Shown here: piece by piece, positions 34,680 to 46,390 of the stretch
Layout of the letters: every line of letters starts with the position of its first letter
Position numbering within the stretch: position 1 is the first letter of the stretch
DNA from: Dipteris shenzhenensis
Lineage: Eukaryota > Polypodiophyta > Polypodiopsida > Gleicheniales
Assembly: GCA_047967505.1 (NCBI GenBank)
Contig: CM106541.1
Length of the DNA stretch: 64,000 nucleotides
Reading direction: 5' to 3' (one strand)
Translations under genes and position numbers: made by a program
Notes under the pieces: model-generated
What the model was told of the DNA's origin: nothing
The model's input: the letters and a program-made list of their open reading frames with translations, nothing else
The model's database searches: none

Positions 34680-34870
34680 TTTCGACTTTTTAGAATAGTC
34701 CGTCTGTTGGAGCGCATCTATGGACGCATCTCAGAGCACGTCTAAAACCACGTCTACAGGTGACGTGTCTACTCTGTTTTCAGAAACAGATATGCGCATC
34801 TATAGTTGCACTTTTATACAAAAAAATAGATGCGCTTGTCAAACGCGTCTATAGACGTGCTCCGATAGTT
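34680..34870. repeat. CGTCTAT-type array, left of copy B accessory gene
   Basis: Degenerate CGTCTAT/GCATCTATNG motifs in both orientations (for example near 34709, 34739, 34755, 34795 and 34848) match those on the far side at 36960-37260. The two clusters bracket the accessory gene as subterminal arrays bracket a CACTA element. Confidence 0.55.
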
Positions 34871-34875
34871 TTAGA

Positions 34876-35145
34876 CCCTTCCCTTCCCTTCCCTTCTCTT
34901 CCCTTCCCTTCCCTTCCCTTCCCTTCTCTTCTCTTCCCTTCCCTTTCCTTTTCTTTCTCTTTTCTCTTCCCTTTCCCTTTCCCTTTCCACTTCCACTTCC
35001 AAGAAAAGGATTTGCCTCTCTTTTCTTCTCTCTTTTCCTATATTTGCCTCTCTTTTCTTCTCTCTTTTATCCTCTCTTTCCTTCTCTTTTCGTGTTAATT
35101 TTTCTCTCTCTTTTTCTCTTCTTTTTCTCTTCTCAGCTCATCAGT
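34876..35145 (+). repeat. (CCCTT)n polypyrimidine tract
   Basis: Repeated CCCTTCCCTT and CTCTTTTC pentamer-like units give a strand-asymmetric tract with triplex potential. The 112-codon frame through it is low complexity. Confidence 0.8.
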
Positions 35146-35384
35146 AATCTTCTTTTTTTCTTTTTTCCAGTTCATCGTGTGACTAGGAAGCTCTTCAGGC
35201 TCACCTAATCTTCGAGAGACCATCTTTTGGAAGTTATATAACCTAGGGCACCCTCCCAGTCCAAGGGAGTTATACGGCTATATGACAAGTACTCTAAACA
35301 CCCCCTAGGAGTCAGCACTATAGACTTCAAACCACCCCAACCCCACACCAGTTGAGATTACCCTAGCGGAGTCAACACAGCCCA

Positions 35385-36587
35385 GCTGGCTACACAGCCA
35401 AGCCCTTTCCCCCATGCCATCTTATGCCCCTTCCTCCATGCCGTCAAAAGGTCCTTTTGTCTCGCAGAGCCATCAGCATACTCCTGTGCAGTCGAGACTC
35501 GGTTCTCCAACTACGAGTGGTCCACGTAGTCCCGTGTAGTCTCCAGCTATGAGTGGCCAACGTACTAGCTCGACACGACATGGTAGTAGGTGTAGTAGCA
35601 GGGAGAACGGTGGGGGATGCATGGCACAATGCTTTGGGAGGGGTGGTGGTGGGGATGAGGATGATTCAGATGATTTTAGACGTGCCTTCGGTTATGTTAC
35701 GATCTTCTATGACATCCCTCAGACAGGAGGCATCTTGATGGATGCATGGGGGAAGGACATCATGGCCTTCATGCGCTCTGTAATTGCTAAAAATTATAGA
35801 GATTGCTTTATCCACTACAAAGACCATCCAAAGAGGTTGGCTGATGAGACCCTCGTTACTGTTCACTCTAGGTATCCTAACCCCCCCAATCTTCAGTTCA
35901 CAGATAAATGGGCCAAGTCAAATATTGTTACGATACTTGGCAATAAAAAATCTTTGCTTTAGAGGTAGGCACTAGCGGAGCTTGCCAGGCTCAAGGGAGG
36001 TCAACCAACAAGGGGCCCGCCCCACACCACTCACAAGTGTGAGTGGAAGAAAGCAATGAAGTCAGCGAGGGAGGAACCCAGTCTGCAGCACGTGGAGGCA
36101 CAAAGGATCCAAATGGAGCAATATGGAAGCATGCATTTTGGAGTAGGGGGTGTTGAATCATGGGAGGCCCAATTTGTAAGTATCAATCTCAAATTATGTT
36201 GTCTATGTAGTTTATTAAGAGGTTGTTTCTTTGTACTAACCCCTCCGCAAATTGTGTCATCTTGCCGCTTGATATCATGGGTAGATACCCTACTCCTGTC
36301 GAGACAGCCTACCACCACCACCATCGCAGAGAAGATACATGGAAGCACTTTTATAATGACGGGTTGATTACTGAGGAGCAGTATATCCAGGCTATTGGAG
36401 CATCCCCCGAGGTATTTGAAAGTAATTAAATAATGTCAATATTATAAGTAAAGATTTGGTTTTTCATACATTGATATATGTTGTCCCTTCTTTACAGGCC
36501 CCTGCACAAGAAGACGAGGAAGGAGGCTGAGAAGGGAGCACAGAAGGGAGCGTAGAAGGGAGCGACGACGTGGAGAACTTAGATTAG
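35385..36587 (+). pseudogene. Plant transposon accessory protein, copy B
   Basis: Same three-exon gene as copy A and better preserved in exon 1: the frame is continuous from about 35549 to 35962 (MSGQRTSSTRHGSR... FRRAFGYVTIFYD... FTDKWAKSNIVTIL). Exon 1 runs to 36175, exon 2 is 36268-36411 and exon 3 is 36498-36587. Copy B shares the TAG codons (35537, 35960 and 35966) with copy A, so those predate the duplication. It has also lost the exon 2 splice acceptor (CG at 36266-36267 where A has AG), and a GGA to TGA change stops exon 3. A seems older in one exon and B in others; neither is functional. Confidence 0.6.
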
Positions 36588-36959
36588 TGGTAGAAGTAGT
36601 GCTAGCTACTCTTTTTTGTACTTAAAGCCACTGGCGTGGCTTCGTGCCTCTTGTATATACACTCCTCTTATTTTTGGTACTTGAAGCCATAGGACGTGGC
36701 TTAGCTTCGTGCTATATGTACATACAAGCACTTTTTGAGCATTCAATTTTCTTGTGTAACGTTCTATCAATTAATGCCTTGTGAACTAAACGTTTTGGAG
36801 TTGTACTGTTTTATTTGGAATTGTAATTGTCGGCTATAGACGTGCTTGCAATAGTGCTAATTAAAATGCAGTTGGCTGTAAGAATTGAATTACACAATGT
36901 GGAAATGGGATTCCTATAACTACATAGCATACACAACATACACACCATTTTGTAAATTT

Positions 36960-37260
36960 AAAAAATATTATGTAGCATGTCTATCAAACCGTCTATAAAT
37001 GTGTCTATATACGTGTCTGTCTATTCGAGGAGTGTCTATTTGTGCATTTATAAAAGCATCTATACATGCGTTTAACGATGCGTCTGCCTATTTTTAAAAT
37101 TTTCTAGCAGAGCGTCTATTTAAGTATCTATATGCACGTCTATACATGTGTCTGTCTACTATATAGACATGCCATTAGATGCTGGTCTCTAGACGTGCAA
37201 ATAGACATGCCCGTAAGTTTTTTTTTTAGTTGAGTAAATGCGTCTGTGTGCGCGTCTGTA
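36960..37260. repeat. CGTCTAT-type array, copy B right side
   Basis: The counterpart of 4600-4900, with many C-to-T or G-to-A differences at CG sites between the two copies (for example CGTCTAT versus CATCTAT), as expected for methylated DNA. Confidence 0.55.
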
Positions 37261-40130
37261 GGTGCTTTGTCTTATTATGGGGGGGACAAAAGATTATGTG
37301 AGGAGAATTCAAATTGTGCAAACACGTTTTGGAGCTCAATGTGTCCAAGGAAATCCATTATGAGAGGGGGTAGAAGTTGTAGGAAGAGTGCAAGGGAGAA
37401 AGAAACGGTTGAGAGGGATAAAAGCAAAAACAATGAAGGTAATGGAATAGTGGAGGCTTAAGCTGCTGTCTGAGTGCAAGGGAGAAAGAGTCGAGAGGGA
37501 TAGAAGACAAAACAATGAAGGGAATGGAATAGCAGAGGCCTAAGTTTGTAGCCGCACTACAAGGAATTTTCAAGGTGAGAGCCACCATGGTGGTTGGCCC
37601 AAATTTTGATTAATTCAAGGCAGTAGTGCTACCTTGCATGGTAATGAGTGATTAGAGGTGATTAGGTTTCATGATTTACATCTATGGTAATTACTGTCAT
37701 CATTTTGTTAGTGGTGGACATCAGTGGTGGCATCTATGATTACAAACCACATCTGTGGTTGGAGCTAAGATTCCATCAGGATGGCAGTTAATTACCAACC
37801 AACCACTGTAGTGGCCCGCAAGTACTCACCTGCTAGTTACCACCATCGGGCTTGCAAGCATGATGAGTAGAGTGCAGTTAAATATACCAGTCACTAGGCT
37901 TACATGGTAATGAGTGATTAGAGGTGATTAGGCTTCATGATTTACGTTTGTGGTAATTATTGCCCGGTGGTGGTGGTTGTCATTAGCCACATTTGTGGTG
38001 GCTAAGATTCCACTGGGCTGGTAGTTAATTACTAGACACTGCAGTGTAGAGTGTAGTTAATTACCAGTGACTGGGCTTGCATGATCAATATATTGTAGTT
38101 AATTACCATGGTTAATTACTAGTTAAATACCAGTTAATTACCAAGACGATGACATCCGTAGCTAGTTACCACCATCGGTCTTGCATGCTCAGTAGAGTGT
38201 AGTTGATTACCAATTAATTACCCGTTAATTACCAAGATGGTGGCATCTACTTCATGGTTACTAGCCACATCAAAATTAATTTCCACTACCATCGGTGGCA
38301 TCTAAGGTGGTGCCTAAAATTCCATCGAGTTGGCAGTTCATTACTAATGACCAAAGTGGCATGGAACCCTCCTTGCATTTTGGTTAATTAAGGTGGTGAT
38401 TTAAAATGTCTCATGATTATTTAGATGGCACACCAGCCTCTAGGTCAAAAGGGAGAAGAAGAAGATGATCCACACTGGCCCAAACTTTGATTAAGATAAG
38501 GTCCGTGGCATTTGGCATTTCACTAATTTGCTTAAAAATGGCTCATGAATTATTTGGATGCAACCCTCCTCACTGGCTAATTAAGACGGTAGTCATGATT
38601 ATTTAGATGGAACACCTAGCCTCCCGACATCCAGCCACGCCATCGTGGCTCGAACTATATAATATATAAGGTCCCTGGTATTTGGCATTTGGCATTTTGT
38701 TATGTTGCTCTCATTCGCCCCTACTCTGCTACTTTTCTCCACTCACCCTTCTTCAGCTCTCTTCCGCCCCTGCTATACTTTTCTCCATGCTCCCTCCTCC
38801 AATTCTCATCACTCATCTGCTCCCTTGTTCATCCGCTCCATTGCTCACCCACTCATCTTCACCATGCCTATTGCAACCACTACTACCCCTGGATGCAACG
38901 TGATCCCAATCTTGTCTGCCTTCTTGTATAAGGTGATTGTGTTGCACTCTGTAGGAGTGGAAAGGTTGGCTCTTGTGGAATCCCCTTTCCATCAGTCAAT
39001 TCCCCCTACATCTGCATGTCACTCTAGAGCTTGGATGGCATCCACAACTGTAGCCTCTATATGGGTATGCTATATCGATCCCCCCTAGATGTCAATGAAG
39101 TGCTCATGATTTTCATATCAGAGTACTCTTGTCCTGTTGGGGGGGCCATAATCAGAGTCCTAGCAATGTGCAGAGTCCTTGGCCTCTCCATCATCTCCTC
39201 CATTGGCTCCCCAAAAAATTCAAATGTAGCAAGCTAGCCTGGCAGCAATATTGAGTTGTACAATATTCTCTTACTATTAGCAATCATCAATATTGAGTTG
39301 TACAAATATCCTCTTGCTCAACGAGGCTCATAACCACTCAGTAATGGATGGATGCATTTTTTTGGCCTCAAAGACTCTCAGTGATCTTTTGGCTTGCTGG
39401 ATGTAATCTTTTGGTTTGTAAGACTCTTAGGAATTGTTGAGTTTTTACAAATTTAAACTCTTTTGTTTAATTTGAGGCCCTCAATATAAACCGTTGTCAA
39501 GTTTTTATAGATACAACTCAGCAATGGTTGAGTGGTTATGGTCACTAGATGTAATCTTTTGACCTCTAAGGCTCTCAGCAATTGCTGAGGTTTTTATAAA
39601 TGTAAGATCTTCTATTGAATTATTACTCTCAGTATAAATTCAAGTTGTTAATTTCTATATATCTTGTTATTGGATGTAGATGTAATCTCTTTTGCTCAAT
39701 CGAGAAGATTCCATGGAGCACAATGGTGAAGGATTGCCTACTTTAGCACTGTGTTCATTGGAATATGACCCCTGCCCCCAAAAACATTGCACACAAGTTT
39801 CCTTCTTATTGTAAACATTGACCTCTAGAGCATATGCATATTCTTAAGTGATGCTTAAAGCCTATACCCAAATTTATATGGATAGACCTTTGAAATTTTA
39901 TGCATATTCAGAGAGCATATGCACAAAGTTTTACAACTTTGAGCTTTTGAAGCATATACATTAAAGGTTTATGCATACATTGTGTAGGACATATGCTTAT
40001 TGCTTTAAGGGTTTAAAGATTTTTGGATGAAGCTTCATCTAGAAGGAAGAAAATAATACAAACAACCTACCCCATCTCATCGCAAATGCTTAAGACATTA
40101 CAAATGGCATTGCAAATGATTTAAGGAAAA
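37261..40130. other. Duplicated noncoding spacer, unit B
   Basis: Matches 4900-7790 of unit A, including the CACTAC motif (37555), the TTAATTACC texture and the TGTAATCTTTTGG repeats. A ~35-bp stretch of A near 5990-6025 is missing here. No gene recognised. Confidence 0.55.
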
Positions 40131-40500
40131 AAGAGAGGAGAAGGGAAAGAGAAGGAGAAGGGAAAAACTAAAGAGGGAAAATTGGAAAAAAGAATGGGAC
40201 AAAGGAGAAGGGAAAGGAGAAAAAGAAGAAATTAGAGAAAAAAGATTGGGAGAAAGGAGAAGGGAAAGGAGAAAAGAGAAGAAATTGGAAAAAAAGAATG
40301 AGAGAAAGGACTCTAAAAAGGGAAAGGAGAAAGAGAAGGGAGAAGGGGGAAAAAGAATTGGAGAGAATAGAGGAGAAAGGGAATGGAAAGGGCAAGGGAA
40401 GAAAAGGGAAAGGGAAGGAAAGGGAAGGAAAGGGAAAAGGAAAGGGAAAGGGAAAGAAAAGAGTAGGGGGAGGAGAAGGGGAAAGGAAAGAAAAACTTGA
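40130..40500 (+). repeat. Long polypurine tract, unit B
   Basis: About 370 bp of nearly uninterrupted G/A on the + strand (GAAGGGAAAGGAGA and GGAAAGGGAAAGG motifs). It extends the shorter tract of unit A. A 218-codon reverse frame and 84- and 105-codon forward frames through it are composition artefacts. Confidence 0.85.
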
Positions 40501-41025
40501 CAACACCAAACAAACAAAGCATACCTGGCACACAAATTCAAAGGAGAGGTGCTTGCAAGGTCTAGAGGTTCTCCAAAGTTGTGGAGAGGTGCTTGTGAGG
40601 TCCGAAGGTGGTTGAAGATTGTGCAAGGTTGGAAGAGATGAATGAGAGTGATGCAATTTGGGACTATGGTTTTATCTACCATAGGGTTGATAATAGCATC
40701 GAAATTAGCATCTAATAAAGTATCAATATAATTATCATAAATAATGAGATACATTAATTTTACAAGTTCTTCTATTTGGGCTCAAAATTTTAATGCTTTT
40801 CTTTGCTCCAATTCTTGATAGAGTTTATCATCTGATAACATTAAATGTGTTGTGAAGCCTTGAACCTCTAGGAGCATTTCTTTAGGGTCTGTATCCCGAT
40901 TTGATTGCATCGTGACTTTGTGGGCCTATGATGTCAATTTTCCATGTCCATGCTCAACATCCATGGGCAAAAGAGGATGAAATTTGGCAGGAAAGAAACA
41001 TTTTTTAAAGGGTCTGTCTCACTTT
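40501..41025. other. Spacer present only in unit B
   Basis: The DNA between the polypurine tract and the satellite has no counterpart in unit A, where a deletion joined 7955 to satellite. No gene recognised. Confidence 0.5.
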
Positions 41026-42640
41026 TTCACCACACACATCACACATGTGCTAGAAACAAATGGCTTGGTGGTCTTCTAACCATGAAAATGGGACTTGATG
41101 GCCATGCTGCACATGCTTTACATTCACCTAATTTAGACCTGTGCAAAGTATCATGCCCATTGGGCACCATTTGCATGGATTAAAAGCCATATTTCCATAC
41201 TTTTTACCATGCATCATGCTTATGCAGGGAAAAAATGCCTCGATGGTATTCTAAGCATGAAAATGGTACCACATGGCCATGAAACATTGCACAATCCTTT
41301 GAATCACCTAATCTATTTCTTGTGCAAAGTATCATGCCCATCGGGTACCATTTGCATGGTGAAGAAGCCATATCTCCATGTTTTAACCATGCATCATGCA
41401 TGGGCATTTAAAAAATGCCTTAGTGGCCTTCTAGGCATGCAAATGGGACCTGATGGCCATGATACTTTGCATGGGTGTTAAACTCACATGTGTTAAGGTA
41501 TGTTGAACTTATCATTCCCATCAAGCATATTTCCATGTTTTTGACCACACATTTGATGTCCATGAATAATTTTAATGGGACTTACAATAAACTAATTTTG
41601 ATCACTTGCATAGTATCATGCCCATCGAGTACCATTTGTATGGTCAAGAAGCCATATTTCCATGTTTTCGACCATGCATCATGCATGTGCGGGGAAAAAG
41701 TGCCTCGATGGTCTTCTAGGCATGAAAATGGGACCCCATGGCAATAATCATTTAATAAAATAAATAACTTAAGGCTCATTAAAATTTTTATGCCGATTAG
41801 GTAACATTTGCATGGTCAAGAAGCCACGTTTCCTTGTTTTTGACCATGCATCACACATGTGAGGGGAAAAAATACCCCGATAGTATTCTAAGCAAGAAAA
41901 TGGTATCGATGTCTATGAGACTCTGAATAGGGATTATAATATACTATTTTAAGCTTCATACAAAATACCATGCCCATCAAGGACCATTTGCATGGGCAAG
42001 AAGCCATATTTCCATGTTTTTGACCATGCATCATGCATGTGCCCTAAACAATGCCTTGGTGGCACTCTAAGAATGCAAATGGTACCCGATGGCCATGATA
42101 CTTTTCATGGGCCTTAAAATCACCTAGTCTAGTTATTTTTTAAATTATTATGCCCATTGGTAGCATTTTCAGGGTCAACAATACATATTTCCATGTTTCT
42201 ACCCACACATCATGTATTGCATACAAAAAAACACCTTGCTGGTCTTCTAAGCATCCAAATGGGACCTAGTTGCCATGATACTTTGTAGAGGCCTTGAAAT
42301 AACCTAAACTAACTACTTCACAAATTATCATCCCCATTGAGTATGATTTCATGGTTAGAAGACATATTTACGTATTTTTACCCATGCATCATCATGCATG
42401 GGCATACAAAACATTACCTCGGTGGTCTTCCAAGCATGCAAATGGGACTATATGGCCATGATAACTTGCAAAGGCCTTAGCCTCACCTAATTTCAGGGCC
42501 ATGCAAAGTATCATGCCCATAGGTACCATTCTCATGCTTAGAAGACATATTTTCATGTTTTTCCCATGCATCACCCATGGGCATACAAAAAAAGGCTTTG
42601 GTGGTCTTCTAAGCATGATAATGGGACTAGGGATTATTTC
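41026..42640. repeat. ~180-bp satellite array, unit B
   Basis: Monomers with the ATGCCCATTGGG-ACCATTTGCATGG and CATGCATCATGCATG landmarks recur with the same period as in unit A. The first monomers (41156-41350) correspond to DNA deleted from A. At about 42651 the array is joined directly to the (GA)n region, skipping about 1.9 kb found in A and C. Confidence 0.85.
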
Positions 42641-42665
42641 TTAAGGTTAGTATCAATGTATCAAT

Positions 42666-42668
<3 letters not shown>

Positions 42669-42700
<32 letters not shown>
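42669..42700 (+). repeat. (GA)n microsatellite, unit B
   Basis: 32 bp of GA repeats, orthologous to 11191-11242. Confidence 0.95.
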
Positions 42701-42706
<6 letters not shown>

Positions 42707-43942
42707 ATTAATTCTTCACTATGCTATATTCCAAAGACATTGAAATAGATACATGCTCACCCCTTAGGGTTAGGTTTTGTCCCAAAAATTTTGATCATAT
42801 ACGGTGATTTAAACCGTTTACTAAAGATGACAAAGAGGATGAAGGGAATTAAATAGCATCCCTGTTTAGAGTGAACTTGGCCATCAATAGCCATTGCATG
42901 GCTAGAGTGAATGGGCTTGAATGTATTTTAGGAATTGCCATGGAAGTATGTACTCAATCACATTCTTGCCAAGGAGGTAATCAACACCTATGGTGACAAA
43001 CTCTTTCAACCTGGCTGGCAACTATGATTATAGTGAATGAAGCCTAGGTGGTGGCAATTTGTAGTCTTCCAATCAATGAAGATATTCTTAAGTAGTTGTG
43101 TCTTTCCAACATTGACATTTGTTTGTTAACGAGTATGGAGGTTTTGAAAGAGTACTAGTTGATTCAATGCAATATAAGATACTCAATCTTTAGATATATA
43201 ATGTGAAATACTAATTAAAAGCTATATTTTTTATTATGTTTCTGTAAAGGTAAGTTTATGAATAGATCCAATATGATGAGATAAAGAATTTCTTATTGTA
43301 CTTAACACTAAGAATTGGCCCCCAAGGTTGTTGTTTCCACACTTTAAGAAAAGCACTAAGAGCCAAGAATGTTTTTTCATTGGCAAGGGTGTCTTCTTTG
43401 GTGTAGTTTTTTGAGAGTCACCTTTGTCTTATACATTGTTACATTGAGAGTTGGTTTGAGAGATTTGCAAAGTCTATGCATGTACTTACTTAAACATCTA
43501 TGACTTCGGCGTAGACACCATGTTCATGCAATAATTGTGTGACAACGATGTAAGTTCCTAATTATTGCAAAACATCTGTTTGGGACATTCTAAAATTAGG
43601 TGATTTTAAATGTCCTTGTGACATGCAAAAATAAAGGCTTTTGCTACCATATACATTTGAAAACATTTTCATTGGACACATAAGAGTATGGTTATTCAAT
43701 TAATGAATTGAATTCATAATAGAGTTATTCAAGTGCGAAAAGTAAGTGACCGAGGTCAATTTATAGAAGAAGCTAAGATAAAACATCACATCGAGCCTCT
43801 ATTGTGGCCACCTCATTTCCACTTAACTAAGCAAGCTTGGTAGCCAAGCCTACTCAAATAAGATAGAGCCTGATAATGTGCTTTTTCCATCTAGTGTTCA
43901 ATATTCTCGGTCAATAAGATAGAGCCTGATAATGTGCTTTTT
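42701..43942. other. Spacer, unit B, ending in a duplicated 31-bp filler
   Basis: Matches unit A 11243-12540 with a ~210-bp deletion near 42818 and a ~160-bp segment (about 43440-43600) that A lacks but C has. The final 31 bases (43913-43943) repeat 43857-43887 and then join the truncated copia element. Confidence 0.65.
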
Positions 43943-44180
43943 CATATCTTCAACAAAACATCCATGAGGATTGAATCTGACCTGCAAGCCCTGCTCAACC
44001 ATTTGACCAACAGAAACTAGGTTCTTGGTGATGTTCGGGACATGAAATACATCAAACACGTATTTCTTTTTCCCATCCTGCATAGACAAAGGAATTTTGC
44101 CAATCTGCACAATAGGATGTGCAGTATCATCACCAGTCTCCACAAATCCTGGTTTTTCCATTTTCCTTGCATCCCTTCAT
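43943..44180 (-). pseudogene. GAG-pre-integrase fragment of copia element 1
   Basis: Contains IVQIGKIPLSMQDGKKK, VPNITKNLVSVGQM and FNPHGCFVEDMKK, matching element 2 at 49085-49320. One short deletion shifts the frame near 44175. It ends at the truncation. Confidence 0.8.
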
Positions 44181-45502
44181 CTATTCAGCATGACCTGTCA
44201 TGTGGTTTGATGCACCTGAGTCAACATACCACACATCATTTCTTTCTTCTGCACTTGTCACAGAATTTGTCATATGCTGTACCATAAACAAATGTTCATT
44301 TCTGTCATCACCCTGTCTACTAGAGGATGCATAATTGCCTTGCTGCAATTTTCCATTCATAATGTCATTCTGCTTTTTGTAGTAGTCTTTAGCCATATGC
44401 CCCATTTTACCATAGTAGTAGCATTCAACATTGCTGTTTGCATTTTGGCCTCTCTGCCATCCACCACGACCTCTTTGGCTCCCCCCTCGGGGGGGTCACT
44501 ATGTATAAACCCTCAATATCACGTGCGTTCAAGGCCTATTTGTAAAATCCCTTATCTGTAATTTTTCCATTAATAAAATGTACCCTTTTTCTATACAAAT
44601 CTGTAAAATTTTCCCAAAATCATTTTAAAAACTCCCTTATGTAAATTAATTTCTGTAAAATTTAGATATTAAAAATATCCTTCTGTTGAACTCATGTGAC
44701 AGGGTTACATATGATGACTGACCCCCCCGAGGCTCCCCCTGCCTCTAGAGTTACCACGTCCTCCTGCATAGGACTGGTTTTCTTGAGTTTGTTGCACATT
44801 CTGATTTCTTCCACAGCCCCCAGATCGGCCTCCTCTACCTCTGCCTCTACCCCTTCTAGCATTTGAGGAGAAGACAGTTTCTTTTGAGGTTCCTCCTGAA
44901 GAAGATGCACCACCATTTCTCTGCTCTTCAGAAATTAGAAGAGCAATCAACTCCTCAAAATCAGGAAATTTTTCACGGACGGCAATGGATGTCCGAAACT
45001 GTGCATAATCCTTTCCTAGACCATTCAAGGTCATAGCAACTAAATCCTCATCATCCATTGGTGACCCAATGGAAGCAAGTGCATCCGCAATTTTCTTCAC
45101 CTTCATGTGGTAGTCAATGATGCTCATATTTTCTCTCTGCACATTGTGCAGCTTCTGCTTGAGCTGCATTTTCCTGGCTTGTGTATTTGTGCTGTACATT
45201 TCAGCCAAAGTGTCCCATGCCACCTTTGGCGTACTTGCATCCTGAATATGCACAATCATTGAATCTGAAATATTGATAGACAGCCAGTACATAACTTTCC
45301 TGGCTCTCTCATGCCATCCTTTAAATGCCTGCATTTCCTATTGATTGGGAACATTAGGAAGAACTGGTTCTTCTTCATTTCCTGTAATGAACTCCCAGTA
45401 GCCTTTTCCCATCTAGAAATTCGTAATTCTAAACTTCCATGCCTGGAAGTTGTTCTTGTCAAGCTTTTCAGTGACAATCTATGAAAGAGAATCAGATGCC
45501 AT
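44180..45502 (-). pseudogene. gag of copia element 1, with stops and MITE
   Basis: The ATG is at 45502. Stops at codon 8 (TAG, 45479-45481), codon 30 (TAG, 45413-45415) and codon 55 (TAG, 45338-45340). At codons 8 and 55 element 2 has CAG. The gag core (GWHERARKVMYWLS, VRENMSI-type linker, RGRGRGGRSGG basic region) follows, interrupted by the MITE. Beyond it is the zinc knuckle CYCCGKMGHMAKDY, in which the last Cys of CX2CX4HX4C is Tyr. Then come NGKLQQGNYASS and the pol start. Gag would form the nucleocapsid; this copy cannot. Confidence 0.85.
44486..44731. mobile_element. 246-bp MITE nested in copia element 1
   Basis: Ends CTCGGGGGGGTCACT and, inverted, CTCGGGGGGGTCAGT. Exact 8-bp target-site duplication GCTCCCCC at 44478-44485 and 44732-44739. 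Copia element 2 carries the unoccupied site at 49624-49631. Same length and family as 15172-15417, opposite orientation. Confidence 0.93.
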
Positions 45503-46025
45503 TACAGAACACTGCAAAATATTCTGTCACTGCAAAAAACACAGCTTTTGCCTCACACGGGCAGATCTGCAAAACTGGCGAAAGTGGTATCTCACCACAC
45601 AGTCACTTCCTAGTGACGATTTTGCATCAACAGGCAACAAGCATGAATCTGCAGCTCCCAATGTCTCTGCGCACAGGCATACGATGCAATTTCTGCGGCA
45701 ACTTTTCACCGACCTGCAAAATAGTGGTCGCGCAGCAAAATCAGGGCTTTTTTCTGAGTGCCTACGGAGAACTTCCGCCTCCAAAATGGGCCCCGAAATG
45801 ACCTCGAATCAGAAAATTAAAGTCACCGTAGCATATAATGCCCTCTTGTCACACCGCGAAGGGCGTCTCAATCTGAGACAGTGCACTCTTGCACTTCTGG
45901 CTGTGCTACATGTAGAGATTTGCTCCCAACTCGAAAAAGGAAAGCAACCCTGGTCCTCAACCCTGGTCCTCTTACTAGGACACTGCGAACTTGGTTTGCT
46001 TTCTTGAGCTCCTTACCACGAACAA

Positions 46026-46038
46026 GGCTCTGACACCA
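46026..46038 (-). other. Primer-binding site, copia element 1
   Basis: On the reverse strand the LTR is followed directly by TGGTGTCAGAGCC, complementary in style to the 3' end of initiator-Met tRNA (usual form TGGTATCAGAGC), the standard copia primer site. Confidence 0.85.
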
Positions 46039-46390
46039 TGTGAAGATAGTGGGAGAGAGGGAAGGAGTCTCACTTGCGGCTTTCTCACATGCACAATGAG
46101 GGAATACACACAAAGGTGGAGGTTGAAAACAGTTTTCCTCTTCTTAGTTGTGTAAGCCAAAAGAACACTAGTACAAATAAATAGAAGAACCCTATATGTG
46201 GGTCTCAAACCAAACTCAACTAACTAAGGTGGCATACTAACTGAGCCACGAACTAGTGTAGATAAGGATAGCTGTCATCCAGCTATTATTCGTGGGCGGT
46301 GTACCAACCGCATCTGTAGCTAACAAGTCGGTGACATAAATGCACAATGGTCACCCTGGCATATCGCGAGTGGAGCTCGATATCTCAACA
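46039..46390 (-). repeat. 5' LTR of copia element 1
   Basis: 352 bp, TG...CA on both strands (TGTGAAGATAG at 46039, CTCAACA ending 46390). Closely similar to both LTRs of element 2. The base after it (46391) is the first base of the unit C satellite. Confidence 0.92.

Larger units (their letters stand above)
43943..46390 (-). mobile_element. Copia element 1, reverse strand, 3' truncated
   Basis: From right to left: a 352-bp LTR (46039-46390), a primer-binding site, gag, then GAG-pre-integrase sequence that stops abruptly at 43943. The remaining integrase, RT, RNase H and the second LTR are missing. A 246-bp MITE is nested at 44486-44731. It is the same family as element 2 (47493-51269). It lies exactly at the junction between units B and C. 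Confidence 0.9.

Noticed and set aside
40098-40754. 218-codon reverse frame rich in Ser/Phe/Leu/Pro
   Set aside because: It runs through the polypurine tract, and its length is due to the absence of T-containing stops in a purine-only strand. The copy in unit A is only 74 codons.
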